Positions 16,801 to 24,714 of a stretch of DNA of 64,000 bases are shown one piece after another. The DNA lies in contig NZ_CP074436.1 of the NCBI RefSeq assembly GCF_016858305.2, forward strand, positions 2,996,001 to 3,060,000, in the 5' to 3' direction. The position numbers and the translations under genes were made by a program. A model generated the notes under the pieces. It searched no databases. It saw only the letters and a program-made list of their open reading frames with translations, and was not told the origin of the DNA. The first letter of the stretch is position 1, and each line of letters begins with the position of its first letter. Source of the DNA: Polaribacter sp. Q13. GTDB taxonomy: Bacteria > Bacteroidota > Bacteroidia > Flavobacteriales > Flavobacteriaceae.

Positions 16801-17331
16801 TCTGCAGCAGAGGAACAAGCAGGAATTTTAGCGAACTTTATTGCGGGAGATATTAGTGAAGCTTACAAAGGTTCTGTGTTGATGAATATTTTAAAATTCA
16901 GCGATTTAAACTTGTGTAGCATTGGTGAAATTAAAGTACCCGAAAACGATCCGAGTTACGAGGAAATTATTTTCACAGATATTTCTAAAGGATATTATAA
17001 GAAGTGTATTGTAAAAGACGATTTATTAATTGGAGCAGTTTTAGTAGGTGATAAAAACGAATTTGCAGAGTTTAAAACTTTAATAGAGAGTAAGATTGAA
17101 ATGTCTGACAAGCGAGACACTTTGTTAAGAGGTGCTTCTAACGATACGCCTATGTTGGGTGAATTAGTTTGTTCTTGCAGTCAGGTTGGTGCTGGTAATA
17201 TAGAAGAAGCCATTGCAAGTGGTTGTACAGATTTTACAGAATTATGTAACAAAACCGGAGCCGGTTTAGGTTGTGGAAGCTGTAAAACAGAAGTAAGAGA
17301 TATTTTGAATAATGCAAAAGTAACGGTATGA
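13810..17331 (+). CDS. Assimilatory nitrate reductase fused to flavin reductase and BFD domain
   Basis: Cytoplasmic nitrate reductase that reduces nitrate to nitrite. The ATG at 13810 (MIKNEIKTTCSYCG) is preferred to an upstream TTG. Domains: N-terminal [4Fe-4S] (CSYCGVGCG and CSKG, residues 10-47), molybdopterin oxidoreductase with SRLCMSSAVVGYK carrying the putative Mo-ligating Cys (about 139), molydopterin-dinucleotide-binding domain (LTTGRIRDQWHTMTKTG), then from about residue 705 an FAD/NAD(P) reductase (IIIAGAGAAAF; VIVGGGLLGLELA) and a C-terminal BFD [2Fe-2S] domain (CSCSQVG and CGSC). At 1173 aa it combines catalytic and electron-transfer subunits that are separate in Bacillus NasBC. 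Its stop overlaps the next start by 4 bp. Confidence 0.93.
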   Translation: MIKNEIKTTCSYCGVGCGIIVKKDINNKVFVEGDKDHPVNKGMLCSKGMNLHYVANDTSDRILYPEMRWSRSHPRERVSWDTALDRAANVFKSIIKKHGPDSVAFYVSGQSLTEEYYIANKLTKGFLGTNNIDTNSRLCMSSAVVGYKKTFGEDSVPISYDDIELADCFLITGANPAWCHPILFRRIEKHKEENPKVKVIVIDPRKTDSAKFADLHLQLTPGTDVVLHNAIGRCLYKSGLIDEDFIKKHTQGFDGYKEVIFGTSLKQASKICGVPAKEIQKAAEMIGLAKGFISMWAMGLNQSVIGTDKNTSLINLSLITGQVGKPGAGPFSLTGQPNAMGGREVGGMANLLAVHKDLGNEEHRREVAQFWGVDKISAKPGLTATELFDALESGKVKAVWIASTNPLVSMPNSHQIEKAMAKSKFVVVQEISHKADTLAFADLVLPAAAWLEKEGTMTNSERRISYLPKEIEAPGEARPDVEIFCDFAQRMGFRGFDFNGAEEIYDEYASMTKGTNIDVSFLNYDRLKNEGTFQWPVNEYRSKGTPRLFEDKKFYTPSQKAIFNVPSTIENTSVKTNDEFPLILTTGRIRDQWHTMTKTGKVARLKTHYPKPVLEINPVDAFLNKIKEGDITEIKSANGVVRVRAKITEDIKVGVVFLPMHWGKVLKSNLNRANNLTNTHVDPVSKEPDFKFTSVSVSKYKKPKDKIIIAGAGAAAFRFLQNYRDYNEVDEIHVFSMEKNLFYNRVLLPEYITEELSWEQLLKIKNTELGKLNIKIHPETIISKIDKETKVVTDSNGETHSFDKLILATGSRPFIPKDVQIDLPGRFTMRNKSDADSFKKYLDNTGLPPEEQHVVIVGGGLLGLELAAAMKHKNVKITIIQRASRLMERQLDKISSKLLSLNVQERGIQIYFDNEVSTVFDDEDTGELTINLKSGKYINANAIVYAIGTRPNIEIAKNNGVLCGRGVKVNQHLQSSHPDIFAIGEIAEFENKLFGITSAAEEQAGILANFIAGDISEAYKGSVLMNILKFSDLNLCSIGEIKVPENDPSYEEIIFTDISKGYYKKCIVKDDLLIGAVLVGDKNEFAEFKTLIESKIEMSDKRDTLLRGASNDTPMLGELVCSCSQVGAGNIEEAIASGCTDFTELCNKTGAGLGCGSCKTEVRDILNNAKVTV

Positions 17332-18761
17332 GCAAGCAATTAAATAGATTAATAGTTAGAGGTGGTGTTTTATCTCCAGGAGAGCTAAAATATATTTGCG
17401 AATCTGTAGAAAGTTTAGGAGAAAAAACGATTTCTTTTGGTTCTAGACAAGATATTTTATTACCCAAAAAAATAAATCAAGATGAATTATCTCAATTTGA
17501 TAAATTAAAATTAATTGAAGCTGATGAAACTGGTGTAGAAAATATTGTATCGTCTTATGTTTGTGCAGATATTTTTCCGAGCACTTCTTGGTTAACGGGA
17601 GATCGGTACTTGTATTTATTAGAACAGTTTCGTTCAAAATCAAAATTAAAAATAAATTTAACAGATCCAAAACAACGTTTGGTTCCGCTTTTTACAGGGA
17701 ATATAAATTTTATAGCTTCAGAACATGAAGATTATTGGTATTTGTATGTAAGGCTTCCAGAATGGAAAAAGACACAAATGTATCCTGCTTTAATTTACAG
17801 TTGGGATTTAGATAAAATTGAAACTGCTATAGAAAACATCCTTCAGGAAGAACCAGAAACCATAGAAATGATTTTTGACTTGGTAAGTGATGCCATAGAT
17901 ACCAATAATAGAACGGTTGATAAACCTTTAGAAGTGCCTTTTTATCCTTTTCCTTATTTTGAAGGAATGAACAAAATTGGTATGGATAAATATTGGTTGG
18001 GCTTGTATTGGAGAAACAATAAATATGATATTTCTTTCTTAAAAGAAATGTGCGAATTGTGCTCTGAAAATAAGATAGGAAAAATTTCTATTACACCTTG
18101 GAAATCTTTTGTGGTTAAAGGGATTCCGAAAGAATCTAAACTGGTTTGGGAGAAGTTTTTAGGCAAGCGAGGAATCAATGTTCGCCATTCTATGTTAGAG
18201 TTAAATTGGCACATTCCGGTAGCAAATAAAGATGCCTTAAATTTAAAGAAATACTTGGTTTCTAACTTCGATCAGAATGATATTAGTACCTATGGTTTAA
18301 CCTTCGGAATTACAGATTATAGCAAAGCGGCTTATTATTTTACATCCATCGTAGTTGAAAAAAATAAGCAACCAGAAATGATTGGTAATTTTCAGACAAG
18401 AGATACGTATAACCTGTTATATGCTAAAAATTTCGATCCAAATACTAGGCAATATATTATGCACGTACAAGATGTGGATAAGGTAGAGTTACCAGGTTTG
18501 TTAATGGAATTAAGTCAGTTGTATTTTGATCAATTAGGTAGCGAAAAAGAAGATGAAAAAGAGGTTGCATCTAAGAAAGAAGCAGTTGAATTAGAAGTAT
18601 ATCAATGTACAGATTGTTTAACCATTTATGATGAATCTTTAGGAGATATTACTCAAGATATTCCTCCAAAGACGTTTTTTAACGACCTGTCAGAAAGTTA
18701 TGAATGTCCTCTTTGTGAGGCTTCTAAAAGTAGTTTCCAGAAAATAGTACTCGTTAAATAA
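17328..18761 (+). CDS. Nitrite-reductase-like protein with C-terminal rubredoxin
   Basis: A 477-aa protein translationally coupled (ATGA overlap) to the nitrate reductase. The N-terminus (LIVRGGVLSPGELKYI, DRYLYLLEQF) and a second region (about 215-330) resemble the ferredoxin-like half-domains of nitrite/sulfite reductases. No CX5C/CX3C siroheme-cluster motif is seen, so it is unlikely to be a reductase itself. The C-terminal 55 residues form a rubredoxin: YQCTDCLTIYDE and YECPLCEAS supply two CxxC iron ligands. The likely role is one-electron transfer to the nitrate reductase or a related partner (inference). It is co-transcribed and probably co-regulated. Confidence 0.75.
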   Translation: MSKQLNRLIVRGGVLSPGELKYICESVESLGEKTISFGSRQDILLPKKINQDELSQFDKLKLIEADETGVENIVSSYVCADIFPSTSWLTGDRYLYLLEQFRSKSKLKINLTDPKQRLVPLFTGNINFIASEHEDYWYLYVRLPEWKKTQMYPALIYSWDLDKIETAIENILQEEPETIEMIFDLVSDAIDTNNRTVDKPLEVPFYPFPYFEGMNKIGMDKYWLGLYWRNNKYDISFLKEMCELCSENKIGKISITPWKSFVVKGIPKESKLVWEKFLGKRGINVRHSMLELNWHIPVANKDALNLKKYLVSNFDQNDISTYGLTFGITDYSKAAYYFTSIVVEKNKQPEMIGNFQTRDTYNLLYAKNFDPNTRQYIMHVQDVDKVELPGLLMELSQLYFDQLGSEKEDEKEVASKKEAVELEVYQCTDCLTIYDESLGDITQDIPPKTFFNDLSESYECPLCEASKSSFQKIVLVK

Positions 18762-18840
18762 CATCAATTTATACAACATACAAAAGTTTAAAATAAAGAT
18801 GTTTTTCAACAGGATAATATGAGTTTTATCATAAAAAAGA

Positions 18841-18848
18841 TATTTTTG
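18841..18848 (+). promoter_or_regulatory. Candidate -7 element before the porin gene
   Basis: TATTTTTG matches TAnnTTTG and lies 58 nt upstream of the porin ATG. No ATACGTA box was seen in the preceding 80 bp, so porin expression may be controlled differently from nirB and the transporter, or depend on read-through from the nitrate reductase operon. Confidence 0.4.
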
Positions 18849-18906
18849 TCTTTTTATATTGCGTGCTCAAATAAAAATTAAATTAGAACTTAAAATAGAA
18901 TTAAAA

Positions 18907-20184
18907 ATGAAAAAACAATACATAGTTTTAGCGTTATTGTTAGTGAGTTTCCAATTTGTAAACGCACAACTTACTTTAGACGGAGAGTTTAGACCACGTA
19001 CAGAATACAGAAACGGATTTGGAAGTTTAATTCCGGATGCAGCAGATGCAGGGTTTGGAATTTCTACAAGAGTACGGTTAAACACAAGCTACATGACCGA
19101 TAATTATTGGGTATATGTTAGTTTACAAGACGTAATGGTTTGGGGAGAAAATAGACAAATTTTACCTTATGATCAAAACAACTCATTTGCTATTTTTCAG
19201 GCTTGGGCAGAAATTAAATTAGGAGAAAATACATCTACAAGAGTTGGTCGTCAAGTGTTATCTTATGATGATCAAAGAATTTTAGGAGGCTTAGATTGGG
19301 CACAACAAGGTAGAAATCATGATGCTGCTTTAATTAAGTATAAAAAGAACAATTTTATGTTAGACTTTGCACTAGCATTTAACCAAGATTATTCAAATCC
19401 AACAGGATTTCAATCCGCAGGAACTGCGTATAATACAACAGGTTATTTCTCATATAAAACGATGCAAATGTTATATATGAAGCAAAAATGGGAAAAATTA
19501 TCTGGTAGTTTATTAATATTAAACAACGGTTTTCAAGAATTTGATGCTACAACAAATGAAGCAGATGGAGTTAGTAATTTACAAACTTTAGGAACGCATT
19601 TAGAGTATAAAGACGGAAGTTTTGGGTTGTCTGCAAATGCATTTTTACAAACAGGAAAACGTCAGGGAGACGTTGATGTAAAAGGTGCTTATTTAGTAGG
19701 TTTAGATGCAAGTTATAAAGTAGCACCGAAAGTAGGTTTAGGAGCCGGTTTAGAGGTTATAAGTGGTAATGATGGAGCTGCAGGAGAAACCGGAGCATTC
19801 TTTCCTTTATATGGAACAAACCATAAGTTTAATGGTTTTATGGACTATTTTTATGTGGGTAACCACGCAAACTCTGTTGGTTTGGTAGATGTACATGTAA
19901 GTGCCAACTTTACCATAGATAATTCTTCTAGTTTAATGGTAAAAGCATTAAACTTTAGAGGAGAACAAGAATTAGCAAGTGGAGAAAAAAATTTAGGAAC
20001 AGAAATAGATTTAGTTTATAGCAAGAAATTTAAAGGCTATTCTTTAGTACTTGGTTATTCTCAAATGTTTGCAAGTGATGGTATGTACGAGTTAAAAGGA
20101 GTTACAGAAGCGGCTGCGGCAAATAATCAAAATTGGGCTTGGGCAATGTTAGTAATTAAACCTAAGTTTTTAAGTGGAAAATAA
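18907..20184 (+). CDS. Outer-membrane porin, alginate-export-like barrel
   Basis: Predicted outer-membrane beta-barrel of 425 aa. The ATG at 18907 begins MKKQYIVLALLLVSF with signal peptide cleavage after VNAQ; an upstream in-frame extension has no signal-like character. The mature sequence starts LTLDGEFRPRTEYRNGF and continues with alternating strands, including RVGRQVLSYDDQRILGGLDW, typical of the alginate-export-type porins of Bacteroidota. Its position at the end of the nitrate operon suggests that it admits nitrate or nitrite through the outer membrane (inference). A strong terminator follows. Confidence 0.8.
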   Translation: MKKQYIVLALLLVSFQFVNAQLTLDGEFRPRTEYRNGFGSLIPDAADAGFGISTRVRLNTSYMTDNYWVYVSLQDVMVWGENRQILPYDQNNSFAIFQAWAEIKLGENTSTRVGRQVLSYDDQRILGGLDWAQQGRNHDAALIKYKKNNFMLDFALAFNQDYSNPTGFQSAGTAYNTTGYFSYKTMQMLYMKQKWEKLSGSLLILNNGFQEFDATTNEADGVSNLQTLGTHLEYKDGSFGLSANAFLQTGKRQGDVDVKGAYLVGLDASYKVAPKVGLGAGLEVISGNDGAAGETGAFFPLYGTNHKFNGFMDYFYVGNHANSVGLVDVHVSANFTIDNSSSLMVKALNFRGEQELASGEKNLGTEIDLVYSKKFKGYSLVLGYSQMFASDGMYELKGVTEAAAANNQNWAWAMLVIKPKFLSGK

Positions 20185-20254
20185 AAAATAGTAAAGTAAA
20201 TTATTAGTATTATAGTTCCTTTTAGTGTTAAGAATTATAACTTCTAATGTTTTT

Positions 20255-20280
20255 AATCCCTCTAAAAGAGGGATTTTTAT
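20255..20280 (+). terminator. Rho-independent terminator after the porin
   Basis: Perfect 9-bp stem AATCCCTCT (20255-20263) and AGAGGGATT (20267-20275) with a 3-nt loop, followed by TTTTATTTTA. It closes the nitrate assimilation operon. Confidence 0.85.
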
Positions 20281-20591
20281 TTTATATAATATTTCAAGTG
20301 TCTACTAAAAATAGCACGTTCTTAAGTTAATTTTATGAAATTCAATTTGGTTAAATAGAAATTACTAGGTGAAGATTTGAATTACGAATCTTTTTTTTTA
20401 AATGATCTTTTAATATGCATAACACTTAAAAATGGTTAATGGAGAAAGTCTTATTTCTTTTGTCGTTTAGCGGAGCGGTCTGAAGTCTTTTAGTGGATAC
20501 TAGTTATAATATTTATAAAAAAAAACAAATGTAAATCTTCTTGTTTTTCATCTCGTAATTATGATATTATTAGTAATTTTATCAAAAAAAA
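20281..20591. other. Intergenic region with no recognised feature
   Basis: About 310 AT-rich bases between the nitrate island and the HAD phosphatase gene. No open frame of coding character, tRNA or strong hairpin was seen. A GCGGAGCGGTCTGAAG stretch near 20470 is the only GC-rich patch and does not fold into a tRNA by eye. Confidence 0.5.
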
Positions 20592-21248
20592 ATGAAGTAT
20601 AAAGCTGTTATTTTCGATTTAGATGGTACACTCGTAAATTCTATAAAGGATATTGCGGATGCGATGAATATTGTTCTTAAAAAACGCAACTATCCTACAT
20701 ACAATTATGAAACTTACAAAACTTTTGTGGGTAGTGGGGTTAGGAGTTTAGTAGTGAGTGCGCTTCCAGAAGAGAATCCTAAAAATGAAGAAGTAGAAGC
20801 GTGTCTTAAAGATATGATGCAGGTATATAGTGAGGTTTGCACAGTTAAAACAAAACCTTACGAAGGCATATTAGAATTATTAGAAAAATTAAATGCTAAA
20901 AATATTAAAGTAAGTGTGCTTTCTAATAAAGAAGATACATTGACTAAAAAAATAGCGGCCTTTTTATTACCAGAATTCTTGAGTCCGGTTTTGGGATTGA
21001 AAGTTGAGGTTGATAAAAAACCAAATCCCAAAGTAGCTTTGGAAGTCTGTGAGGAGATCGGTGTAAAGCCCGAAGAAACCATTTTTATTGGTGATACAGA
21101 TGTAGATATTTTAGTGGCCAAAAATGCAAATATGCTTCCCGTAGGTGTTTCTTGGGGATTTAGAGATAAGGAAAGTCTTGTTAATGCTGGCGCTGCACAG
21201 GTATTACAGCATCCTTTAGATTTAATGAAAATTATAGATTTCATATAA
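20592..21248 (+). CDS. HAD-family phosphatase, phosphoglycolate phosphatase-like
   Basis: Soluble 218-aa hydrolase of the haloacid dehalogenase superfamily. Motif I DLDGTLVNS supplies the nucleophilic Asp and acid-base Asp, motif II is in KVSVLSNKED, and motifs III-IV are KPNPKVALEV and FIGDTDVDILVAKNA. A helical cap of the Gph type lies between motifs I and II. The best guess is phosphoglycolate phosphatase or a related sugar-phosphate phosphatase; substrate cannot be fixed from sequence. It stands alone, just left of the integrated element. Confidence 0.88.
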   Translation: MKYKAVIFDLDGTLVNSIKDIADAMNIVLKKRNYPTYNYETYKTFVGSGVRSLVVSALPEENPKNEEVEACLKDMMQVYSEVCTVKTKPYEGILELLEKLNAKNIKVSVLSNKEDTLTKKIAAFLLPEFLSPVLGLKVEVDKKPNPKVALEVCEEIGVKPEETIFIGDTDVDILVAKNANMLPVGVSWGFRDKESLVNAGAAQVLQHPLDLMKIIDFI

Positions 21249-21924
21249 ATAGATGATAGATACCTTGAATTTAATTTTTCATTTTGATATTTATTTGTAT
21301 TACTAAGGCATAACATGCTGAAACAATTTCAGTGTGATTCGTTTTGGTAATTTTAAGAAAGTTTATTTATTTACTATTCGTTTTTAAACAAGAATAGGTG
21401 TTACAGTGCGTTATTTTGGATTTAGTAGAAATATCAACAAGGACTTCTGTTGAGTGAAAAAGGAGAATAGTGGGGTTTAATGAAAAAAATATATCAGTTG
21501 TAAAAAAGTAAGATACCCCGTTGTGTATTATCACTTAGATATCTTTTCTGTAGTGTTAGTTTATTATCTCAGGTTTTTATGTGAAATTGTATAAAGGTTG
21601 ATAGGTCTGTTGATGGTACTCATAAATATTAGTTTTTATTTTTTGTAACTTCTATTAATATTTAAAAGATGTTTTCGGGCTATTTTCGGAATTTTACAAA
21701 AAAAAAGAGCTAAAACGTTTTATATTAACGTAATAACTCTTTTAAATGGTACTCAAGGTGGGAGTACCTGTGTTTTTAAATCAGTTTATATCTACTTAAA
21801 CCCTTTAAATACTATATAATATAGCTTAATTAATTTATATGAAATTAATTTTAATCAAATTTTATTTAAATAGGTAGCCCTTTTAATTGCCCTGTTTTAT
21901 ATATTTGTATTAAATTGTATAGTT
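21249..21924. other. Long non-coding stretch before the integrase
   Basis: About 675 bases without a credible gene. It contains A/T runs, the imperfect hairpin AAAAGAG / CTCTTTT around 21700-21743 and the perfect hairpin at 21748-21768. Its location between a chromosomal gene and the integrase makes it the most likely place for the left attachment site, but no matching right-hand direct repeat was found by eye near 26.5 or 35.0 kb. Confidence 0.45.
21748..21768. repeat. Perfect 7-bp hairpin upstream of the integrase
   Basis: GGTACTC (21748-21754) and GAGTACC (21762-21768) with loop AAGGTGG, about 155 bp before the integrase ATG. Read on the minus strand, CCCACCTTGAGTACCA looks like the last 16 nt of a tRNA with CCA, but no tRNA body is attached. 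It may be an attachment-site remnant or an integrase arm site. Confidence 0.35.
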
Positions 21925-23178
21925 ATGAAAGTTTCATTTCATTTAAGAAAGGATAAGGTTAATAAAGAAGGGTTAATGCCTATTAGAATGTTAATTACAG
22001 CGAAAGACTGTAAAATATTCAAAGTAATAAAAGGTGTTAACTGTAAAGAATCTCTTTGGGATAAAAGAAGTGAACGTCTTAATCCTCCAAGGAAAAATAG
22101 CCCTTATAATTATCACATAGAATACAATAAGATAATTGACGAAAGAGAGGATGAAATAAAGAAATTGTTTAGGTATATACTGCTAAACAATATCAATCCT
22201 ACTAAAGATTATATTTTAGAGAAGCTTGAAAATGGATTAGATAAAGTAAACCTTACGCATGAGTTTTTTCCAACTTTTGAGGAATTTAAAGATTCAAGTA
22301 AGTCTACAAAGGCACCGAGAACTATTAAGTCTTATGTTACAACTATAAATTTTCTCAAAGATTTTGAAGCCTATTCTAAGACAAAATTGTTATTTGATTC
22401 AATTGATAGTACCTTTTTCGAAAAATTACAGGATTATACTTTTACAGAAAGAAAGAACAAAAACAGCTACTTCGCATTTATTATAAAGGTTTTAAAAACT
22501 TTTATGAATTGGTCTTTAGATAAAGAATATCACAGTAATTTGAAGTATAAAAAATTTAAAGCTAGAGAGGATGAAACCGAAATTATCTATTTAACTATGG
22601 ATGAATTAATGACGCTTTATAAACATGATTTCGAATCTGACAGATTAAACCAAGTAAGAGATATGTATATTTTCAATTCTGTAACTGGCTTGAGAATATC
22701 GGATTACAAAGCTCTAAAGCCTTCAAATGTAAAAAAGGACTACTTGTTGATCACTATTCAAAAAACGAAAGCAATCAACACTAAAATACCTTTAAACAAG
22801 TTCTCTAGTGAAATTTTAGAAAGATATAAAGATACAATTCACGAACCTTTACCTGTAATTTCTGACCAGAAGTTTAATAAGTACATAAAGGAGTGTTGCA
22901 AAATAGTAGAAATAGATTCACTCATAACTAAGACAAGATATGTTGGGCAGAAAAGAATCGAAATAACAGTTCCTAAATATGAATTAATTACGTCGCACAC
23001 AGCTCGTAAAACTTTTGTAACCAATTCTTTAATTTTAGGAATGAAAGAAATGGTTGTTAGAAATATTACAGGACATAAGAAAGAGGAAAGTTTTAGACGT
23101 TACGTTAAAATTGCAGAAGATTTTAAAAGGCAAGAAATGGACAATACTTGGAATAATGTTGAAATTATAGAAAATTAA
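21925..23178 (+). CDS. Tyrosine recombinase (phage-type integrase)
   Basis: Integrase of 417 aa expected to insert and excise the element that follows. The N-terminus (VSFHLRKDKVNKEGLMPIRM) matches the arm-binding domain of Bacteroidota integrases; a SAM-like core-binding domain is at about 115-205 and the catalytic domain at about 220-405. Catalytic residues visible: Arg in SVTGLRISDY, HxxR in SHTARKTFV, His in ITGHKKEES and the nucleophile in RRYVKI. All are present, so it should be active. The next gene starts 3 bp after its stop. A long non-coding region lies upstream. Confidence 0.93.
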   Translation: MKVSFHLRKDKVNKEGLMPIRMLITAKDCKIFKVIKGVNCKESLWDKRSERLNPPRKNSPYNYHIEYNKIIDEREDEIKKLFRYILLNNINPTKDYILEKLENGLDKVNLTHEFFPTFEEFKDSSKSTKAPRTIKSYVTTINFLKDFEAYSKTKLLFDSIDSTFFEKLQDYTFTERKNKNSYFAFIIKVLKTFMNWSLDKEYHSNLKYKKFKAREDETEIIYLTMDELMTLYKHDFESDRLNQVRDMYIFNSVTGLRISDYKALKPSNVKKDYLLITIQKTKAINTKIPLNKFSSEILERYKDTIHEPLPVISDQKFNKYIKECCKIVEIDSLITKTRYVGQKRIEITVPKYELITSHTARKTFVTNSLILGMKEMVVRNITGHKKEESFRRYVKIAEDFKRQEMDNTWNNVEIIEN

Positions 23179-23181
23179 TTT

Positions 23182-23769
23182 ATGAATCATTTAAACAAAA
23201 CTTTAGAAAACTTAAAAAACTATGTTGAGAAATCCGATTTAGAAACTGAAAAAAAAGAATCTAGAGAAATTACAAATAAGCTCGAATTAAAAAGTGTAAT
23301 TTCTCCAAATAAAATATTTGAGTTATTTAAAAAATTCTTAATTGTACCCAATGAAAAGAAAACGACTTTAGCGAGTATATTAAATTTACATACTGAATTT
23401 GAGAGAAGAATTATTAATTCAATTTTATCATCTTTTAAATTTGATAAAAAAAGACATCATAAATTTCCTTTTAATAATTTCAGTAAATATCCTGTTTTGG
23501 ATAATCTTTCTGCTGTAGAAATTAATAATATAAGAGCAATTATAATAATTATGCAAAATGAAAATTGCTTTAATAATTTTAATCCATTGTTAGCTTCAAA
23601 AATTATAACAAATAATTTTTGTTGTGGAGAAAAAAACTCTAATAATTCTGTTGCAAATAATCGAAAAATTTTAAAAGAGCATTTCATTAAAGGAAGTAAA
23701 AACCTCTCAAAATATACTCCTATTTCTTCTGAAGTTAAACTTCATAAAATAAAGCATAATTTTAAATAA
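23182..23769 (+). CDS. Hypothetical protein downstream of the integrase
   Basis: A 195-aa protein, not recognised. It is rich in Lys and Asn, predicted soluble and mostly helical, with no transmembrane segment. It starts 3 bp after the integrase stop codon, so the two are probably translated together. There is a possible repeated helical segment (VISPNKIFELFKKFLI) and a basic C-terminus (EVKLHKIKHNFK). Genes of this position in integrated elements often encode accessory recombination or control proteins, but nothing in the sequence proves that. Confidence 0.6.
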   Translation: MNHLNKTLENLKNYVEKSDLETEKKESREITNKLELKSVISPNKIFELFKKFLIVPNEKKTTLASILNLHTEFERRIINSILSSFKFDKKRHHKFPFNNFSKYPVLDNLSAVEINNIRAIIIIMQNENCFNNFNPLLASKIITNNFCCGEKNSNNSVANNRKILKEHFIKGSKNLSKYTPISSEVKLHKIKHNFK

Positions 23770-23938
23770 AAATATCATTTTTTTACTGGCTATTAAAATA
23801 AAAAAACTCTGAAACTCTTTATGTAAAAGGGAATTTTAGTAACAGTTTTTTTAAGTCTATTGTCGTTTTTGTGAACTTTAATGAGATTTGCCTTATCTAA
23901 ACATAGATTGAAGTTTAATCTAAATAAAGCAAATTAAG

Positions 23939-24226
23939 ATGGCAAACGTATTATTCTACACACACAATAAAGACGATTTAGTAAGAGCAGTTCGTCTAGT
24001 AATAAATGAAATAAGACAAACAGAATTAGTAGACTCTTCAATACCTACTGATGATGAAAAACTTTCTCAAAAAGCAGCTTCGTTACTTTTAGGTATTAGT
24101 GTAACCACAATTATTGATTGGCGAAAATCTGGTAAAATACCAAGGGATGCATATATGCGTATTGGAAGACCTATTTTTTATTCAAAAAAGAAACTTCTTG
24201 AGTACGCTAGACAAAAGTCATTCTAA
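23939..24226 (+). CDS. Excisionase-type helix-turn-helix protein
   Basis: A 95-aa DNA-binding protein. The C-terminal half is a MerR-like/HTH_17 domain: KAASLLLGISVTTIIDWRKS forms the helix-turn-helix and GKIPRDAYMRIGRPIFYSK the wing. Such small proteins in Bacteroidota elements act as excisionases or replication/transfer regulators. Its place between integrase and replication-like genes supports that role. It has its own upstream non-coding region (23770-23938), so it may start the replication operon. Confidence 0.78.
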   Translation: MANVLFYTHNKDDLVRAVRLVINEIRQTELVDSSIPTDDEKLSQKAASLLLGISVTTIIDWRKSGKIPRDAYMRIGRPIFYSKKKLLEYARQKSF

Positions 24227-24243
24227 TCTGAAGTCTTTGAGGT

Positions 24244-24714
24244 ATGAATCAGATTAAAAATAAAATTCAAAAGAGCTTTACAATTATACCAAATCAACTA
24301 ATTGAAGATAATTGTATTAGTGATAGAGGAAGGTTTCTATTTGTGTATTTAGCTTCAAGACCTAATGATTGGACTTTTTATAATAAACAATTGTGTCGTG
24401 CATTGGTTTGTAGTGAAGATACTTTGAGAAAATATATGAATGAATTGGCAGATAAGGGCTGGTTAACAAGGTTAACAAAAAGAAGAGAGTTAGGAAAATT
24501 TGTATCTAATATTTATATCATTCACGAAAAACCAAATGTTAATTATTTACCGTATAGGAAAAAAACCGACACGGTAAAAACCGTTACCGAAAAAAACCGA
24601 CACGGTTTTTCTCCTAAACATACTAATACTAACATTAAACAAAAAGGAAAAATAAATAATAATAAATTTTATAAAAGTGAAAATCATAAAATTTCAGTAA
24701 ATCCAAGAAAATAA
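24244..24714 (+). CDS. Replication-associated helix-turn-helix protein
   Basis: A 156-aa basic protein with a winged-helix-like N-terminal part: FTIIPNQLIEDNCISDRGRF, then LYNKQLCRALVCSEDTLRKYMNEL-type helices (about 50-75) and a wing GWLTRLTKRRELGKF. This layout resembles phage and satellite DnaD/replication-initiation-type HTH proteins that lie before a DnaC-like loader. The C-terminal 50 residues are Lys/Asn/Thr-rich and likely disordered. Its stop overlaps the next start (TAATGA), giving translational coupling with the ATPase. Confidence 0.65.
   Translation: MNQIKNKIQKSFTIIPNQLIEDNCISDRGRFLFVYLASRPNDWTFYNKQLCRALVCSEDTLRKYMNELADKGWLTRLTKRRELGKFVSNIYIIHEKPNVNYLPYRKKTDTVKTVTEKNRHGFSPKHTNTNIKQKGKINNNKFYKSENHKISVNPRK

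Noticed and set aside
18859..18906. Upstream start of the porin
   Set aside because: The extension is charged and would hide the clear signal peptide that begins at ATG 18907.
20455..20490. Possible tRNA-like GC-rich patch
   Set aside because: No cloverleaf or TTCGAAT-type T-loop can be drawn.
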